DNA of 55,042 nucleotides from an uncultured bacterium (GCA_938005705.1 CALLML010000042.1:1-55042); one strand, 5' to 3'; positions 9,002 through 18,348 are shown, numbered from the stretch's first letter. Notes: generated by a model not told the origin, from the sequence alone. A program made the numbers and translations.

Positions 9002-9591
9002 TGCGGAGACGCTGCGGCGTGAACCGTTCTCCATCATTGCGCGCCTTCACCCTGATCGAACTGCTGCTCGTCGTCGCCCTCATTTTGCTGTCGGTCGGTG
9101 TGGCGCTGCCAGCGCTGATGCGCGCCTATCGCGGGGAATCTCTGCGCGCGGCGGCGCGCGCCGTGGCGGCGGGTCATCGGCTGGCCCGCGGCTCGGCGTT
9201 GTTGCGCGCCGAGCCGCGGGAGTTGCGCCTGTGGCCGAAGGAGAGACGCCTGGCCGTGGTCCGCGCACACGCCTCGCGCACCGCGGAGGAAACGAACACC
9301 CTGCGAGCCGACCTTATCGGCGGAATCGAGCCGCAGCCCGGCGCTGTCTTCGACGAGCCGGGCGAACAGCGCGAGACGGAGCGGACCTGGGCGCCCGATG
9401 TGCTCCTGGAACAGGTGGAAACCGATACGGCGACGTACGAACCCGACACGATGCTGTCTCTTCGCTATGAAGCAGATGGTCGTTGCCCGGCGTTCACGGT
9501 CCGACTCGCGGATACCTGGGGAAATCGGGCGGCCGTGCGGGCGCATCCGCTCACCGGCCGGGTGGTAATCGAGTATGAACCGAAACGTTGA
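9001..9591 (+). CDS. gspH: minor pseudopilin GspH
   Basis: A 196-residue minor pseudopilin, placed as GspH by gene order. The N-methylation motif is FTLIELLLVVALILLSVGVA after a basic leader ending in Ala rather than the usual Gly (LRA/FTLIE), a cleavage site that is tolerated but uncommon. The body is variable and Arg-rich. ATG at 9001 overlaps the gspG stop; an upstream TTG at 8986 is possible but unnecessary. The 3' end overlaps gspI by 17 bp, implying translational coupling. Confidence 0.85.
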   Translation: MRRRCGVNRSPSLRAFTLIELLLVVALILLSVGVALPALMRAYRGESLRAAARAVAAGHRLARGSALLRAEPRELRLWPKERRLAVVRAHASRTAEETNTLRADLIGGIEPQPGAVFDEPGEQRETERTWAPDVLLEQVETDTATYEPDTMLSLRYEADGRCPAFTVRLADTWGNRAAVRAHPLTGRVVIEYEPKR

Positions 9592-9961
9592 AGCGGCATT
9601 CACCCTTATGGAAGTCATGCTGGCGGTGGTGATCCTCAGCATCGGTTTGCTGGGTTTGATCGGCGCGACGGCGCGCGCGTTGTCGGTGGTGAGTGTTTCG
9701 CGCCACTATGCGATCACACGGGAGCTTTTTGAACGAACCCGGGTGGAATGGCCTCTTCGCACGCGCGAGGGACGCCTGGAAGGCGAGACCTCCGGCGCTT
9801 TCGACGCCCCCGTGGAAGCCCGGTGGGAGCGGGTCATCGAGCCTGTCTTCGAGGGTCTGGACGAACCGCTTTACCGCGTGCGTACGCGGATATTCGCCAC
9901 TGATCGCGGACGCGAAGTGACGGAAGAATTCACGGAGATACGTTATGTTCCCGGCGGATAA
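9575..9961 (+). CDS. gspI: minor pseudopilin GspI
   Basis: A 128-residue minor pseudopilin whose hydrophobic helix begins FTLMEVMLAVVILSIGLLGL. GspI nucleates the GspI-J-K tip complex. The leader is very short (MNRNVEAA), and the residue before F is again Ala instead of Gly. The size and the short beta-rich C-terminal domain ending TEIRYVPGG fit GspI. It overlaps gspH upstream and gspJ downstream by 17 bp each. Confidence 0.85.
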   Translation: MNRNVEAAFTLMEVMLAVVILSIGLLGLIGATARALSVVSVSRHYAITRELFERTRVEWPLRTREGRLEGETSGAFDAPVEARWERVIEPVFEGLDEPLYRVRTRIFATDRGREVTEEFTEIRYVPGG

Positions 9962-10715
9962 CGCGGCGCGCGCCGCCCATCGGCGCGCGCGTATTCCCTC
10001 CAAAGGGCACACTTTGATCGAAGTGCTGACCGCGCTGGCCATTCTGTCGGCGGTGTTTGCCGTCATCTGGAGCACTTTTGCGACAACCCTCTCCGCCTGG
10101 CGGCGCGGAGATGATGTGCTGGCTGGTTTGCGATGTGGAGAATATGCCGCCGACGAAATCGTCGCCGCGCTAAGAGCATCGTTCTTCAATCCGACCCGGC
10201 CCGCTCAATACGGTTTTCGTCTGGGAGGCGACCCCGCAGAAGGCCGCGCGATCCTCCGATGGATCAGTCTCGGCGGGCCTGCCGCGCCAGGACCGGCTGG
10301 AATCCCCCTCTCTGGCGTGGCCCGCCGCCTCACTCTCGCCGTCGAGGATGACGCCGAGGGGCGCCCGATGGCGGTGTTGCGGGCGGCGCCGGTTTTTCAA
10401 GAGGAGGATGAAAATGAGCCGGATCCGGTGATACGACAATGGCCGGATATCGTCGGCATCTCCTGCCGCGTGTGGAGCGCTGCGGAGGAACAGTGGGTAA
10501 CGGAATGGAAGAACACCAACACCATCCCGCCGGCCGTGGAGATCGTGCTGCGCGCCGCCGCCTCGCCCGAGGCTGAAAAAATGGATTTGAAACGCCTGGT
10601 GGAATTGCCTGTGCATGCCGTTGCGACCCTGTCGGCAACGGGACGCCGTCGCGAACCAGAAAGAAGCGTACGACCGCGACAGGGAAGCGAGGCGCGGGAG
10701 GCGGCCGTCCCATGA
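9945..10715 (+). CDS. gspJ: minor pseudopilin GspJ
   Basis: A 256-residue pseudopilin of the GspJ type. The leader ends in KGH before TLIEVLTALAILSAVFAVIW, so the residue after Gly is His rather than Phe, but the +5 Glu is kept in register. GspJ is usually larger than GspH and GspI and precedes gspK, as here. The last 30 residues are Arg/Glu-rich and probably disordered. Its stop overlaps the ATG of gspK in an ATGA. Confidence 0.83.
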   Translation: MFPADNAARAAHRRARIPSKGHTLIEVLTALAILSAVFAVIWSTFATTLSAWRRGDDVLAGLRCGEYAADEIVAALRASFFNPTRPAQYGFRLGGDPAEGRAILRWISLGGPAAPGPAGIPLSGVARRLTLAVEDDAEGRPMAVLRAAPVFQEEDENEPDPVIRQWPDIVGISCRVWSAAEEQWVTEWKNTNTIPPAVEIVLRAAASPEAEKMDLKRLVELPVHAVATLSATGRRREPERSVRPRQGSEAREAAVP

Positions 10716-11755
10716 AAACGCTTGCGTCACGGTCCTCGGCGGCAAAAGGCCTCAGCAGACCGCGGGGGGGCTCCGCGCTGATTCTCGTGTTGTGGATGAC
10801 ATTGTTGCTTTCGGTGTTGGTGGCCTCACTCACCTTCGATATGCAGGTGGAGGCGATAATGACTTCCCTTCGCCGCAAACGGGTGCGCGCCGAATTGAAC
10901 GCCCATTCCGCCGTAGCGTTTGCCTGCTGGATGCTCGCGCGGCGGGACCGCATTTCGCCGGAGATGCCACCAGAAGGCATGGACGCGGATATCTATACGG
11001 CCATACGGCAACTTCAGCGTAATCTGCCCGTGCGCAGCGTCCGCCGTGACACGGATGGGGTCCACTTCAGTCTGACGATCGAACCGGAAAACGCGCGGCG
11101 CAACGTCCACGCGCTCGCCATGGAGGACTGGTACCAGATTTTCTATCGCGCGGGCGTACCGGAAGAGCATTGGGATGAGCTCATCGCCTGCTTTCTGGAT
11201 TGGACGGACGCCGATGACGAGCATCGCCTGTTAGGTGCCGAAAAGGATGATCCTTTCTATCAGGAACGCGGTTATACGCCGCGCAATGCCCCCGTTGAAA
11301 CTGTCGCAGAGCTGGCCTTAATCAAGGGCTTTTGCCCCGAATTGCTGTATGGCGGCCCGTCGCCGTGGAATCCGGACGAATCCTTGATCGGCATCGCGAA
11401 CTGGCTTACGGTGCGCGGTGACGGCCGCGTGTTCGTGCCGGCGGCGTCGCGAGAGATGCTGCTCACGATTCCCGGGTTGTCGGAGTCGGATGTGGAAACT
11501 ATTCTGGACGCCAGCCTCGGACCGGACGGTTTGCCGAATACGGAAGATGACGGTTTTACGGATGCGGTGGAATTCGCGGCGAAGACGGGCATTGTTTCCC
11601 CGACGGTCTGGCAGCGACTGACTTTCGACGCCTCCACCGAATACCGGATGACAGCTCTCGGATGGTCCGACCGCCAGACTTATCGTGTCCAGGCGCTCCT
11701 CCGAACAAAAGGCGGACGTGTGGATATTGTGGCGTGGACAGAAGGAGGGCGATGA
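10712..11755 (+). CDS. gspK: minor pseudopilin GspK
   Basis: GspK (347 aa) caps the pseudopilus tip. The hydrophobic start is GSALILVLWMTLLLSVLVASL after a basic leader; as in other GspK proteins the +5 Glu is absent (Leu/Val instead). The large alpha-helical head contains the DWTDADDEHRLLGAE segment typical of GspK, including acidic residues likely to bind calcium, followed by a Y/P-rich region and helix-hairpin-helix-like repeats (TIPGLSESDVETIL). It is coupled to gspJ and gspL by ATGA-type overlaps. Confidence 0.92.
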   Translation: MKTLASRSSAAKGLSRPRGGSALILVLWMTLLLSVLVASLTFDMQVEAIMTSLRRKRVRAELNAHSAVAFACWMLARRDRISPEMPPEGMDADIYTAIRQLQRNLPVRSVRRDTDGVHFSLTIEPENARRNVHALAMEDWYQIFYRAGVPEEHWDELIACFLDWTDADDEHRLLGAEKDDPFYQERGYTPRNAPVETVAELALIKGFCPELLYGGPSPWNPDESLIGIANWLTVRGDGRVFVPAASREMLLTIPGLSESDVETILDASLGPDGLPNTEDDGFTDAVEFAAKTGIVSPTVWQRLTFDASTEYRMTALGWSDRQTYRVQALLRTKGGRVDIVAWTEGGR

Positions 11756-13128
11756 TGCGAGGCGCGCGATACGCCGCATTGGCGCTGGAAGAAGGCCGGG
11801 CGGAACTGGTCGTGCTGCGGTCCACGAGCAATGGCGTGGCGATGGAGGATCGCCGGATCGCGCCGCTGACCGGTTTCGGCGAGGCGGAGATCGCGGCCGC
11901 TATCCGACAATTGCGGCCACCGAACGGCATTTCTCTGACTCTCGGTCTTCCCATTTCGGAGGCCTTGGTCCATATCGGCGTTTTCCCGGCGAAAGAGCAT
12001 CGGGAATGGCGCGGCATGGCGGAGCTGACCGCAGAGGACATTTCTCCGTTCCCGCTTGAAGAAATGTATGTTTCCGCCGAGCGCATCCACGAGGATGCGG
12101 CGGGTGTGCGCGCGGCGACGGTCCTGATTCGCCGCGCGGCGCTGGATGCCGCCGCCGGCGCCGCCCGCGCCGCCGGGCTGTGGCCCGTGAGAGCGGACCT
12201 CAATCTTTTCGGTTGGTGGCATCAATGGCGCACCCTGTCGGCAGACGCCTCGTTGGGACGTCATCACGTGCTGCGCTTGAACGGCTCCGGAGTGGAATGG
12301 CTGGTATTCGATCATCACATCCCGATCCATGCGGCCGGCTGGCGCGCCGGCGGACCGGATGAACTCGCGCAGACGTGGCGGGATGGAATGCTGCCTCTGG
12401 CCTGGGAACATGGCGTCCTCGACGTCATCCGGACGGAGGTGTGGATACGTCCGGAGGAGAGCGACCGTTGGCCGGTCGAGTCCTTGTCTGCCGCTCTGCG
12501 TGAAGCGGTCGGCTCCGGGGAGGTCCGTATTCACGTCGACGACGGCCCTTCGGCGGCCGAGGGCCTGGCGCGCCGCACCGCGAGCACGGATCCAGGTTTG
12601 ATGGATGCGGCCCCCGCGGAGTGGAAAAAATCGCAAGCACGGGCAGTTCATCGCCGATATTTCCTTCGCGTGGGGGTATGCGCCGTTGCGGCGTGGTTGA
12701 CGATGATGGGCGGTTTTTCCGCGGCGCTGGCTGCCCATCGTGCCGCCGCCACCCGGGCGGAACAGGCGGCGGAACGCCTGCGCGCAGAGGCTGAGTCCGT
12801 GCGCGAAATCCGCGATCATATCCGATCGCTGGAAAACCATCTGGCGCGAGACCGCTCCGCGCTTGAAACTCTGCGCGAAATCGTCACCCATCTGCCAACG
12901 GGCGTCGAATTATCGTCGTTTACGTATCGCAAAAACGGCCCTGTGGGACTGCGCGGCCTCTCCGACGTCCCCGAATCGGCCTTCGACTATCTGCAGGCCC
13001 TGGAACGTTCGCCCTTCTTCGTCCGAAAGGAAGTCGGTCAGGTAAACACTCGCACCATCGCGGGTGCCCGAAAAACCGATTTCAACATCACCCTCCATCT
13101 GCCCGCCGGACCGGAGGCCTCTCCATGA
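11752..13128 (+). CDS. gspL: GspL/PilM-PilN-like inner-membrane assembly protein
   Basis: A 458-residue bitopic protein in the GspL position. Residues 1-260 form a cytoplasmic actin-like (PilM-like) domain that would bind GspE. A single transmembrane helix spans about 303-328 and is followed by a coiled coil (330-375). The periplasmic ferredoxin-like domain (376-450) resembles PilN, so the protein can be viewed as a natural PilM-PilN fusion. A GGAGGG ribosome binding site precedes two consecutive ATGs (11752, 11755); the second has better spacing. It overlaps gspK and gspM by 4 bp each. Similarity is structural and positional more than by sequence motif. Confidence 0.8.
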   Translation: MMRGARYAALALEEGRAELVVLRSTSNGVAMEDRRIAPLTGFGEAEIAAAIRQLRPPNGISLTLGLPISEALVHIGVFPAKEHREWRGMAELTAEDISPFPLEEMYVSAERIHEDAAGVRAATVLIRRAALDAAAGAARAAGLWPVRADLNLFGWWHQWRTLSADASLGRHHVLRLNGSGVEWLVFDHHIPIHAAGWRAGGPDELAQTWRDGMLPLAWEHGVLDVIRTEVWIRPEESDRWPVESLSAALREAVGSGEVRIHVDDGPSAAEGLARRTASTDPGLMDAAPAEWKKSQARAVHRRYFLRVGVCAVAAWLTMMGGFSAALAAHRAAATRAEQAAERLRAEAESVREIRDHIRSLENHLARDRSALETLREIVTHLPTGVELSSFTYRKNGPVGLRGLSDVPESAFDYLQALERSPFFVRKEVGQVNTRTIAGARKTDFNITLHLPAGPEASP

Positions 13129-13694
13129 AAACACCGACGAGCAGAGAGTGGATGTTGGCGACGGCAGCGGTCGTGCTGCTGGCGGCATGGGGGACCTTCC
13201 GCTGGATCCCCCCCCGCCGGGACGAATGGCGCCGCTGGTCCCGCGCCCGGGTCGAGGCTCAGCACCGGCAACAGGAATACACGCGGCTTCTAGAGATGCG
13301 GCCTCGTCTTGAACAACGGCTCCTCGATCTGCGCGCGCGATTGCCGGTGTATGAGACCGGACGCGACGTCAGTTCCGAACTTCTGCGTTCGCTGGAACGA
13401 CTGGCCGCCGAACACGGCGTATCGCTTCTCCGCCGGGATGCCGGAAAGGAGCGCGAGGTTCGCGATCTGCGTCAACAGGCCGTCACCTGCCAATGGGAAG
13501 CGAATCTGAGTGGGCTGGTTCGCCTGCTTTTTGCGCTGCAATCCGCCGAAGGGATGCCCGATGTGTCCCAACTGAGCATCAACCCGGCACCGGCGGGCGG
13601 CGGCATGTTACGTGGAACCATGACGGTAGAGTATCTGTATTTTCGCGGCAGCGCGGCCCGGACGCCGGAAAAAACGGCCGGGCGGGAGGATTGA
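13125..13694 (+). CDS. gspM: GspM/PilO-like inner-membrane protein
   Basis: A 189-residue bitopic protein with an N-terminal membrane helix (about 9-27), a coiled coil (35-75) and a ferredoxin-like periplasmic domain. GspM/PilO proteins heterodimerise with GspL/PilN to form the assembly platform. It follows gspL with a 4-bp overlap and precedes gspD by 3 nt. Residues MPDVSQLSINPAP followed by a beta strand are characteristic of PilO-type domains. The assignment rests mainly on topology and position. Confidence 0.78.
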   Translation: MKTPTSREWMLATAAVVLLAAWGTFRWIPPRRDEWRRWSRARVEAQHRQQEYTRLLEMRPRLEQRLLDLRARLPVYETGRDVSSELLRSLERLAAEHGVSLLRRDAGKEREVRDLRQQAVTCQWEANLSGLVRLLFALQSAEGMPDVSQLSINPAPAGGGMLRGTMTVEYLYFRGSAARTPEKTAGRED

Positions 13695-13697
13695 ATC

Positions 13698-16142
13698 ATG
13701 GATCGAAGAAGAAAGACCCACGGTTGGGCGATTTTCGCCGTTTTCTGGATCACGGCAATTTCGTGGCTTCCGACCATCCGCGCTCAGGAAGAGGGCGAGA
13801 CCGGCACGGTCGCCACGCCATCAAACACCACAAAACCGTCGCGCGGAACGCCGCACCCGCTACTGGCCGGACGCGATGCCGGGCGCGAGGTAGTGCTGAA
13901 CTTTCTCGACGCCCCCCTCGGCCAAGTGGCGTCATTCTACGCTGATCTGACCGGCCGCGTAGTGATCGAGGCGCCGAATCTCAAGGCCTCCGTGTCGCTG
14001 CGCAGCGGCGAGCGCATCACTGCCGACGAAGCGCTGGAGGCGATCGAGAGCGCGCTGGCATTGCAGGGCATCGGTATTGTGCCGGTCGGCGAACGTTTTC
14101 TCAAATTGGTGCCGCTTCCTTCCGCCGGTCAGGAAGGATTGCCGGTCGTCATCGCCTCCGACCAGGCCCGGCCCTCGGAAAGCGATCGGCCCCAAAGTCG
14201 GATATTCATCCTCCGCCACCTGGAAATGGCCGAAGCGCAGGCCGCTCTCCAAAGTCTGCTGAGAGCTCATGCGCGTATAACGCCGTTGGAGCGGGTAAAC
14301 GGTCTGCTGGTGTCCGATACCGAGTTGAACCTGCGTCGAGCGGCCGAACTGCTGGAATTTCTGGATCAACCGGTCGAGAGCCGCGTGGAAACGCGCGTCT
14401 ATGAGCTGACCTTCGCCAAGGCCCGCGATGTGGCAGCGCGCCTGGGCGAACTGGTACAGGAGACCGCCCGCGCCAGGCCCGCCCCGAGCGCCGCCGGCGC
14501 CGCCGTCCCGCCTCCCGCTTCGCCGGCGCAGTCCCCTCCCCAAACGCCGCCGGGCGTGATCCGCCCTCCGCCGCGACCCGCGTCAGCGCCCCCTTCCGAG
14601 TCCGGGGCCGATCGCGGGTTGTTGCAGGGTCGCGTCAAAATCGTTGCGGATGAGCGCAGCAACCTGTTGATTGTCGTCAGCCTTCCCGAAAACTTTGTTT
14701 TTCTGGATCGTATCGTCGCTGTGCTGGACCGGCGCGTCGAACCGGGCATGGTCATTCGTGTTCGCCCGCTCGAATACGCGAAAGCCGAGGAGACGGCGAC
14801 GTTGCTGAACGGTCTGGTCGGCGCCGCTTCGAAATCGGAGGCGGCGCCCGCCGCGCGGGAGAGCGCAGCGGATAGCCGAAGTCGCCCACTCTCGGAAGTT
14901 TCGGAAACGCTCACACCGGCGGCGAGCGCGTCCGCGCCCAACAGCCTCCCCGAAGGGGGACTGCCTTCCCTGTCGGCCTCCACGCGGATTCTGGCGGACA
15001 AGCGGACCAACACCCTACTTCTGATGGGCCCGCGAGCTGATGTCGAGGCCTTGGAGGATGTGATTCAGCAGCTCGACATAGCGACCGCCCAGGTGATGAT
15101 CGAGGCCGTCATAATTGAGGTGCGGCTCAAAAAAGACATGGAATACGGAGTGGACTGGCTTCAACGATCGCTATCGGTGTACAACACGCATAGCGCCGGG
15201 CCGATGGGCGGAGTGACGATCGCCGATCCCGTACTATCTTTCGGCGGCGGGCAGCGGTTCAGCGAGGCGCCGTTCCGCGACGGCTCCACTATTACTGGCC
15301 CTAATCCGCCGATCGGAGTTGGCGGCCTCAGCTACTATACCACGATCTATGGTCTCAACCTGGACATGATCTTGCGCGCCGTGGCCTCCTCCTCGAACGC
15401 GCGCGTGTTGTCCACGCCAGTGATTCAAACCACCGACAACACCGAGGCGAAAATTGTCGTCGGTGAGGAACGGCCCGTGGTTACGGCGACGAGCGTCTCC
15501 ACCGGCGGCCAGCAAACCAGCACCTATCAGTATCGCAACATCGGTCTTGAATTGTCGGTCACTCCGCGCATCAATCCGGAAGGCGTGGTGGTGATGGAAG
15601 TGACGCAGACGGCGGACAACCTCGGCGGCTTTGAGGTCATTGATGGCAACCGCGTTCCAGTCATCACCAAGCGCGAGGTGCGCGCCTCGCTCGTCGCGCC
15701 CCACCGCGCCACGATCGCGCTTGGCGGGCTCGTCAACAACGATCGTCGGCTGACGCGGGCCAAGGTGCCGATCCTCGGCGACATCCCCTTGATTGGTCTG
15801 TTATTCCGCTCCGAACGCTGGGAGGATAACCGGACCGAATTGCTGGTGTTGCTGACCCCCTACGTGCTGGTGACGCCCGAACAGGCGCGACGGGAGGCCC
15901 GCCGGTTGTATGAAACCGGGGGCCTCCTGCGCGCCGGTCTTGAAGAAAGCTGGTCGGCAAGCGAACTCAAGGAGTCGCCGGACGGCCCATCGTCCGTTCC
16001 GCGGGTCCGCGTAATGCGGCGTGAGAGGGCGGCCACCGATCGGACGTCACCCCCTACGGCGCCGAACGAGGTTGAAATCCATGTTCTGGACGTCAACGCC
16101 GAGAGAGGACCGGGCGGGGACGCATCGGCGCCTACGCCATAA
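13698..16142 (+). CDS. gspD: type II secretion secretin GspD
   Basis: GspD (814 aa) forms the outer-membrane pore. A signal peptide (1-30, ending IRAQ) is followed by an N0-like domain (63-140), three secretin N repeats (168-225, 233-345, 352-463) and the secretin C-domain (465-725) with the hallmark VPILGDIPLIGLLFRS (690-705). Two of the N repeats carry long Pro/Ala/Ser-rich insertions (about 257-305 and 377-425). The C-terminal tail (730-814) is charged and could be the pilotin-binding S-domain. It is the last core gene of the operon; a lipoprotein gene follows after 43 bp. Confidence 0.94.
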   Translation: MDRRRKTHGWAIFAVFWITAISWLPTIRAQEEGETGTVATPSNTTKPSRGTPHPLLAGRDAGREVVLNFLDAPLGQVASFYADLTGRVVIEAPNLKASVSLRSGERITADEALEAIESALALQGIGIVPVGERFLKLVPLPSAGQEGLPVVIASDQARPSESDRPQSRIFILRHLEMAEAQAALQSLLRAHARITPLERVNGLLVSDTELNLRRAAELLEFLDQPVESRVETRVYELTFAKARDVAARLGELVQETARARPAPSAAGAAVPPPASPAQSPPQTPPGVIRPPPRPASAPPSESGADRGLLQGRVKIVADERSNLLIVVSLPENFVFLDRIVAVLDRRVEPGMVIRVRPLEYAKAEETATLLNGLVGAASKSEAAPAARESAADSRSRPLSEVSETLTPAASASAPNSLPEGGLPSLSASTRILADKRTNTLLLMGPRADVEALEDVIQQLDIATAQVMIEAVIIEVRLKKDMEYGVDWLQRSLSVYNTHSAGPMGGVTIADPVLSFGGGQRFSEAPFRDGSTITGPNPPIGVGGLSYYTTIYGLNLDMILRAVASSSNARVLSTPVIQTTDNTEAKIVVGEERPVVTATSVSTGGQQTSTYQYRNIGLELSVTPRINPEGVVVMEVTQTADNLGGFEVIDGNRVPVITKREVRASLVAPHRATIALGGLVNNDRRLTRAKVPILGDIPLIGLLFRSERWEDNRTELLVLLTPYVLVTPEQARREARRLYETGGLLRAGLEESWSASELKESPDGPSSVPRVRVMRRERAATDRTSPPTAPNEVEIHVLDVNAERGPGGDASAPTP

Positions 16143-16185
16143 GGAAGCGAAAGATGGTCAAAACCATTGGGAAAGGAAGAATGTG

Positions 16186-16668
16186 ATGACCGGGAAATAT
16201 AAAGCGACCCTTGCGCTCGTCAGCGCAATGACGATCGGATGGGGGCTGGTCGGTTGCGAGGTAGGGTCCTCATCCACCGCAGCACGGCAGACCTTGGCCG
16301 TTTCGGGAGTCTATCGAGATCCGAAGGGGGGGCGAATCGTGGATCGCCAATCCGGTGCGGTGGTGCGGGTGTTATCGCTACGCCAACTGGGGGATCAGAT
16401 CGAAGCCGTGGACAACAACGGTCGCCTGTTCCGAGGGCGTTTCACCGCCGAAAGCGACGCCCAGGGCGTGCTGGAACTGCGCGGCGATACCACGACCGGC
16501 GTGCCGGTGATTATCCAAGGCTCCATCAGGTTGTCGGGTGCCAAGGCGTATTTGAGAGGCACTTGGATTGAACCCGCGCTTCTGGGTATCGTGACCGCGG
16601 AAGCGGATATCATCGGCGCGCCGACTCCTCCTTCTACCACCAATACGACGGCGGTCGCAACAAATTGA
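16186..16668 (+). CDS. small lipoprotein downstream of gspD
   Basis: A 160-residue predicted lipoprotein of unknown family. The signal peptide ends in LVGC (lipobox, Cys26), and the mature N-terminus is a short Ser/Thr linker. The body is predicted beta-rich and contains many Gly-Arg-Leu repeats; the last 20 residues are Thr-rich. ATG at 16186 has GGAAGA upstream at suitable distance. It sits 43 bp after gspD on the same strand, so it is probably cotranscribed with the secretion operon. A pilotin role (GspS/AspS-like) is an attractive guess from position alone; no pilotin motif was recognised. Confidence 0.7.
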   Translation: MTGKYKATLALVSAMTIGWGLVGCEVGSSSTAARQTLAVSGVYRDPKGGRIVDRQSGAVVRVLSLRQLGDQIEAVDNNGRLFRGRFTAESDAQGVLELRGDTTTGVPVIIQGSIRLSGAKAYLRGTWIEPALLGIVTAEADIIGAPTPPSTTNTTAVATN

Positions 16669-16905
16669 CAACCCGATTGGTTCGAGGTGCGCAAGTGGAA
16701 ATGCCGAAGCCACCGCAGTAGGCGGGAAAAACTGCTTACGCCCAATGGCCTCGCGCCTTTTCGACGGGTTTTAGACGCCTCGCCACTCGCGGGGTTCCGA
16801 ACCACCGGACCTACACCCTGTAGGCCGCCTTAGGCCCCGCGTCATGCGAGGCGAAACGGCGAGTTCAGGAGCGCGGAGGCCAGGCGGGACCCCACGCCGC
16901 GGTTG

Positions 16906-17613
16906 TCACTGTGGCGGCAGCACGCCTTCGCGGACGAGCTGCTCATCCATCTCGGGTGTCAACGGGATCGGCAGCGGCGGAAGCCCCCGACGGAGGGCCT
17001 CCATCTGAAACTCCTGCAATCTTTTTTCGATTTCCTCCGGTGTGGGCGGCCGAGGATTGGGTGCCGCTTCTGTGGCCGTAGGCGACGATTCGGCGGCTGG
17101 CGCCGAGGGCGGTCGAATGGCCATCATTGAAGCGCGACCACGCACCATCGGTGGACGACCTTCCCCCCGCATTAGCCCCATCGCGGCAGGGGCGCCGGCG
17201 GCCGCCGGCGCTCTTCCGCGGCCCGGCGCGACGGACGGCGGGCTCGCGGCGCCCGCCAACCGCAACGTCCCTTCCTGTCCCAGAACACGAACCGTGGCCG
17301 ACTCCTCTTCCATCCGAACCGCGAGCACTTCGATGCCATCTTCGCTTTGTCCCACTCTTAAAAAGTAGCTGCGCCCGTTTCGCTCATCCACCAGGCCCAC
17401 CTGAGGCCGGCCAAGACTATCGAGCACTAGCGCGCTCAGGCGAAACGTGGCCAGTGGCGATTCCGCCGGCGGCGCAGTCGTCGTGACGGCCGGCGCCGGC
17501 GTTCCAAACGGCGCGCGCTCGATGATAAAAGCGTAGCGCGAAAAATCCGGGGTCCCGTCCGAGGCGAAGGTGGCGGTCAACCATCCGGCCAGAATAAGAG
17601 TCCATCGCAGCAT
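16906..17613 (-). CDS. secreted protein with GspC/PilP HR-like domain
   Basis: A 235-residue exported protein with a signal peptide (MLRWTLILAGWLTATFAS). The next part, FSRYAFIIERAPFG, recalls the region just after the membrane anchor of GspC-type proteins. Residues about 60-115 (LSALVLDS...GRSYFLRVGQ...GIEVLAVRMEEESATVRV) match the pattern of the HR/PilP beta domain that binds secretin N0. A Pro/Ala/Gly-rich linker (about 117-185) leads to a C-terminal helical part. It converges on the gspE-D operon, which lacks a gspC. The start at 17613 gives a proper signal peptide; an upstream start (17637) would add eight residues. The GspC-like role is inferred. Confidence 0.65.
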   Translation of the reverse strand: MLRWTLILAGWLTATFASDGTPDFSRYAFIIERAPFGTPAPAVTTTAPPAESPLATFRLSALVLDSLGRPQVGLVDERNGRSYFLRVGQSEDGIEVLAVRMEEESATVRVLGQEGTLRLAGAASPPSVAPGRGRAPAAAGAPAAMGLMRGEGRPPMVRGRASMMAIRPPSAPAAESSPTATEAAPNPRPPTPEEIEKRLQEFQMEALRRGLPPLPIPLTPEMDEQLVREGVLPPQ

Positions 17614-17738
17614 ATTTTCGCACCAACTATAGCACACCCGCGGGAAAGTACAGATTATTATTGTTATAGCCCGAATAACTGATACAGTGACGACATGTGG
17701 ACCAGGATGGAAAAGGCTGAACCCTCATAGGAGCACAC

Positions 17739-18236
17739 ATGAAAATCTCCCGATGGGCGTTGACCGCGATGGTGGGCGCGGTCGCTATCGCCGCCAACCG
17801 AGCGACAGCGGTCGACATGAAGGCGGTGATACCCGACAATCAAATCACCGTCAACATGCTGAAAACCTGCTTCGAACAATCCGCTCTCCAGGCTGAAATT
17901 GATAGCGACGGCGATCTGAAAATCACGGAGGGCGAGTTCAAGTCTTTCATCCGGGTGGACGAGGAGCGGAAGATTCTCACGATATTCGCCCTCTATGGAT
18001 TGAAGGCCTCTGCACCTGAAATTCAGAAGTTGCGGCTCATCAACCGGCTGAACGACAAAATTATCGTCGTGCGTTTCTCCATGCCGAATCCCACGACGCT
18101 TTGGTGCGATCTTCAGTTCAGCATCGAGGGCGGGCTGACGCCGTTCTACATCATCAACACCTATCGGCTGTTCGCCCGCGTCGTGTCTCAGGCGGTGGCG
18201 CAGCAGGATGTGGATGATGTGGTGGGCTCCGACTGA
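17739..18236 (+). CDS. secreted YbjN-domain protein
   Basis: A 165-residue protein with a cleavable signal peptide (MKISRWALTAMVGAVAIAA...ATA) followed by a YbjN/type III chaperone-like domain. Features of the family include the ITVNMLKTCFEQSAL start, the DLKITEGEFKSFIRVDEE strand-turn-strand, and the central LINRLNDKIIVVRFSM segment. YbjN proteins elsewhere are linked to stress and motility regulation, but their biochemistry is unknown, and an exported one is less usual. AGGAG lies 7 nt before the ATG. It is divergent from the HR-like gene, with a short A/T-rich spacer that could hold both promoters. Confidence 0.75.
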   Translation: MKISRWALTAMVGAVAIAANRATAVDMKAVIPDNQITVNMLKTCFEQSALQAEIDSDGDLKITEGEFKSFIRVDEERKILTIFALYGLKASAPEIQKLRLINRLNDKIIVVRFSMPNPTTLWCDLQFSIEGGLTPFYIINTYRLFARVVSQAVAQQDVDDVVGSD

Positions 18237-18348
18237 CCCACCGGAGACCGCACCCTCCGCCCAGCTCACACTCAGGATCGGGATGGCCTTAGCTTCTGAT
18301 TCTTCCGGTCGGCGGGTGAAAAGAGATGCATCTTGATTCGCTCGCCGG

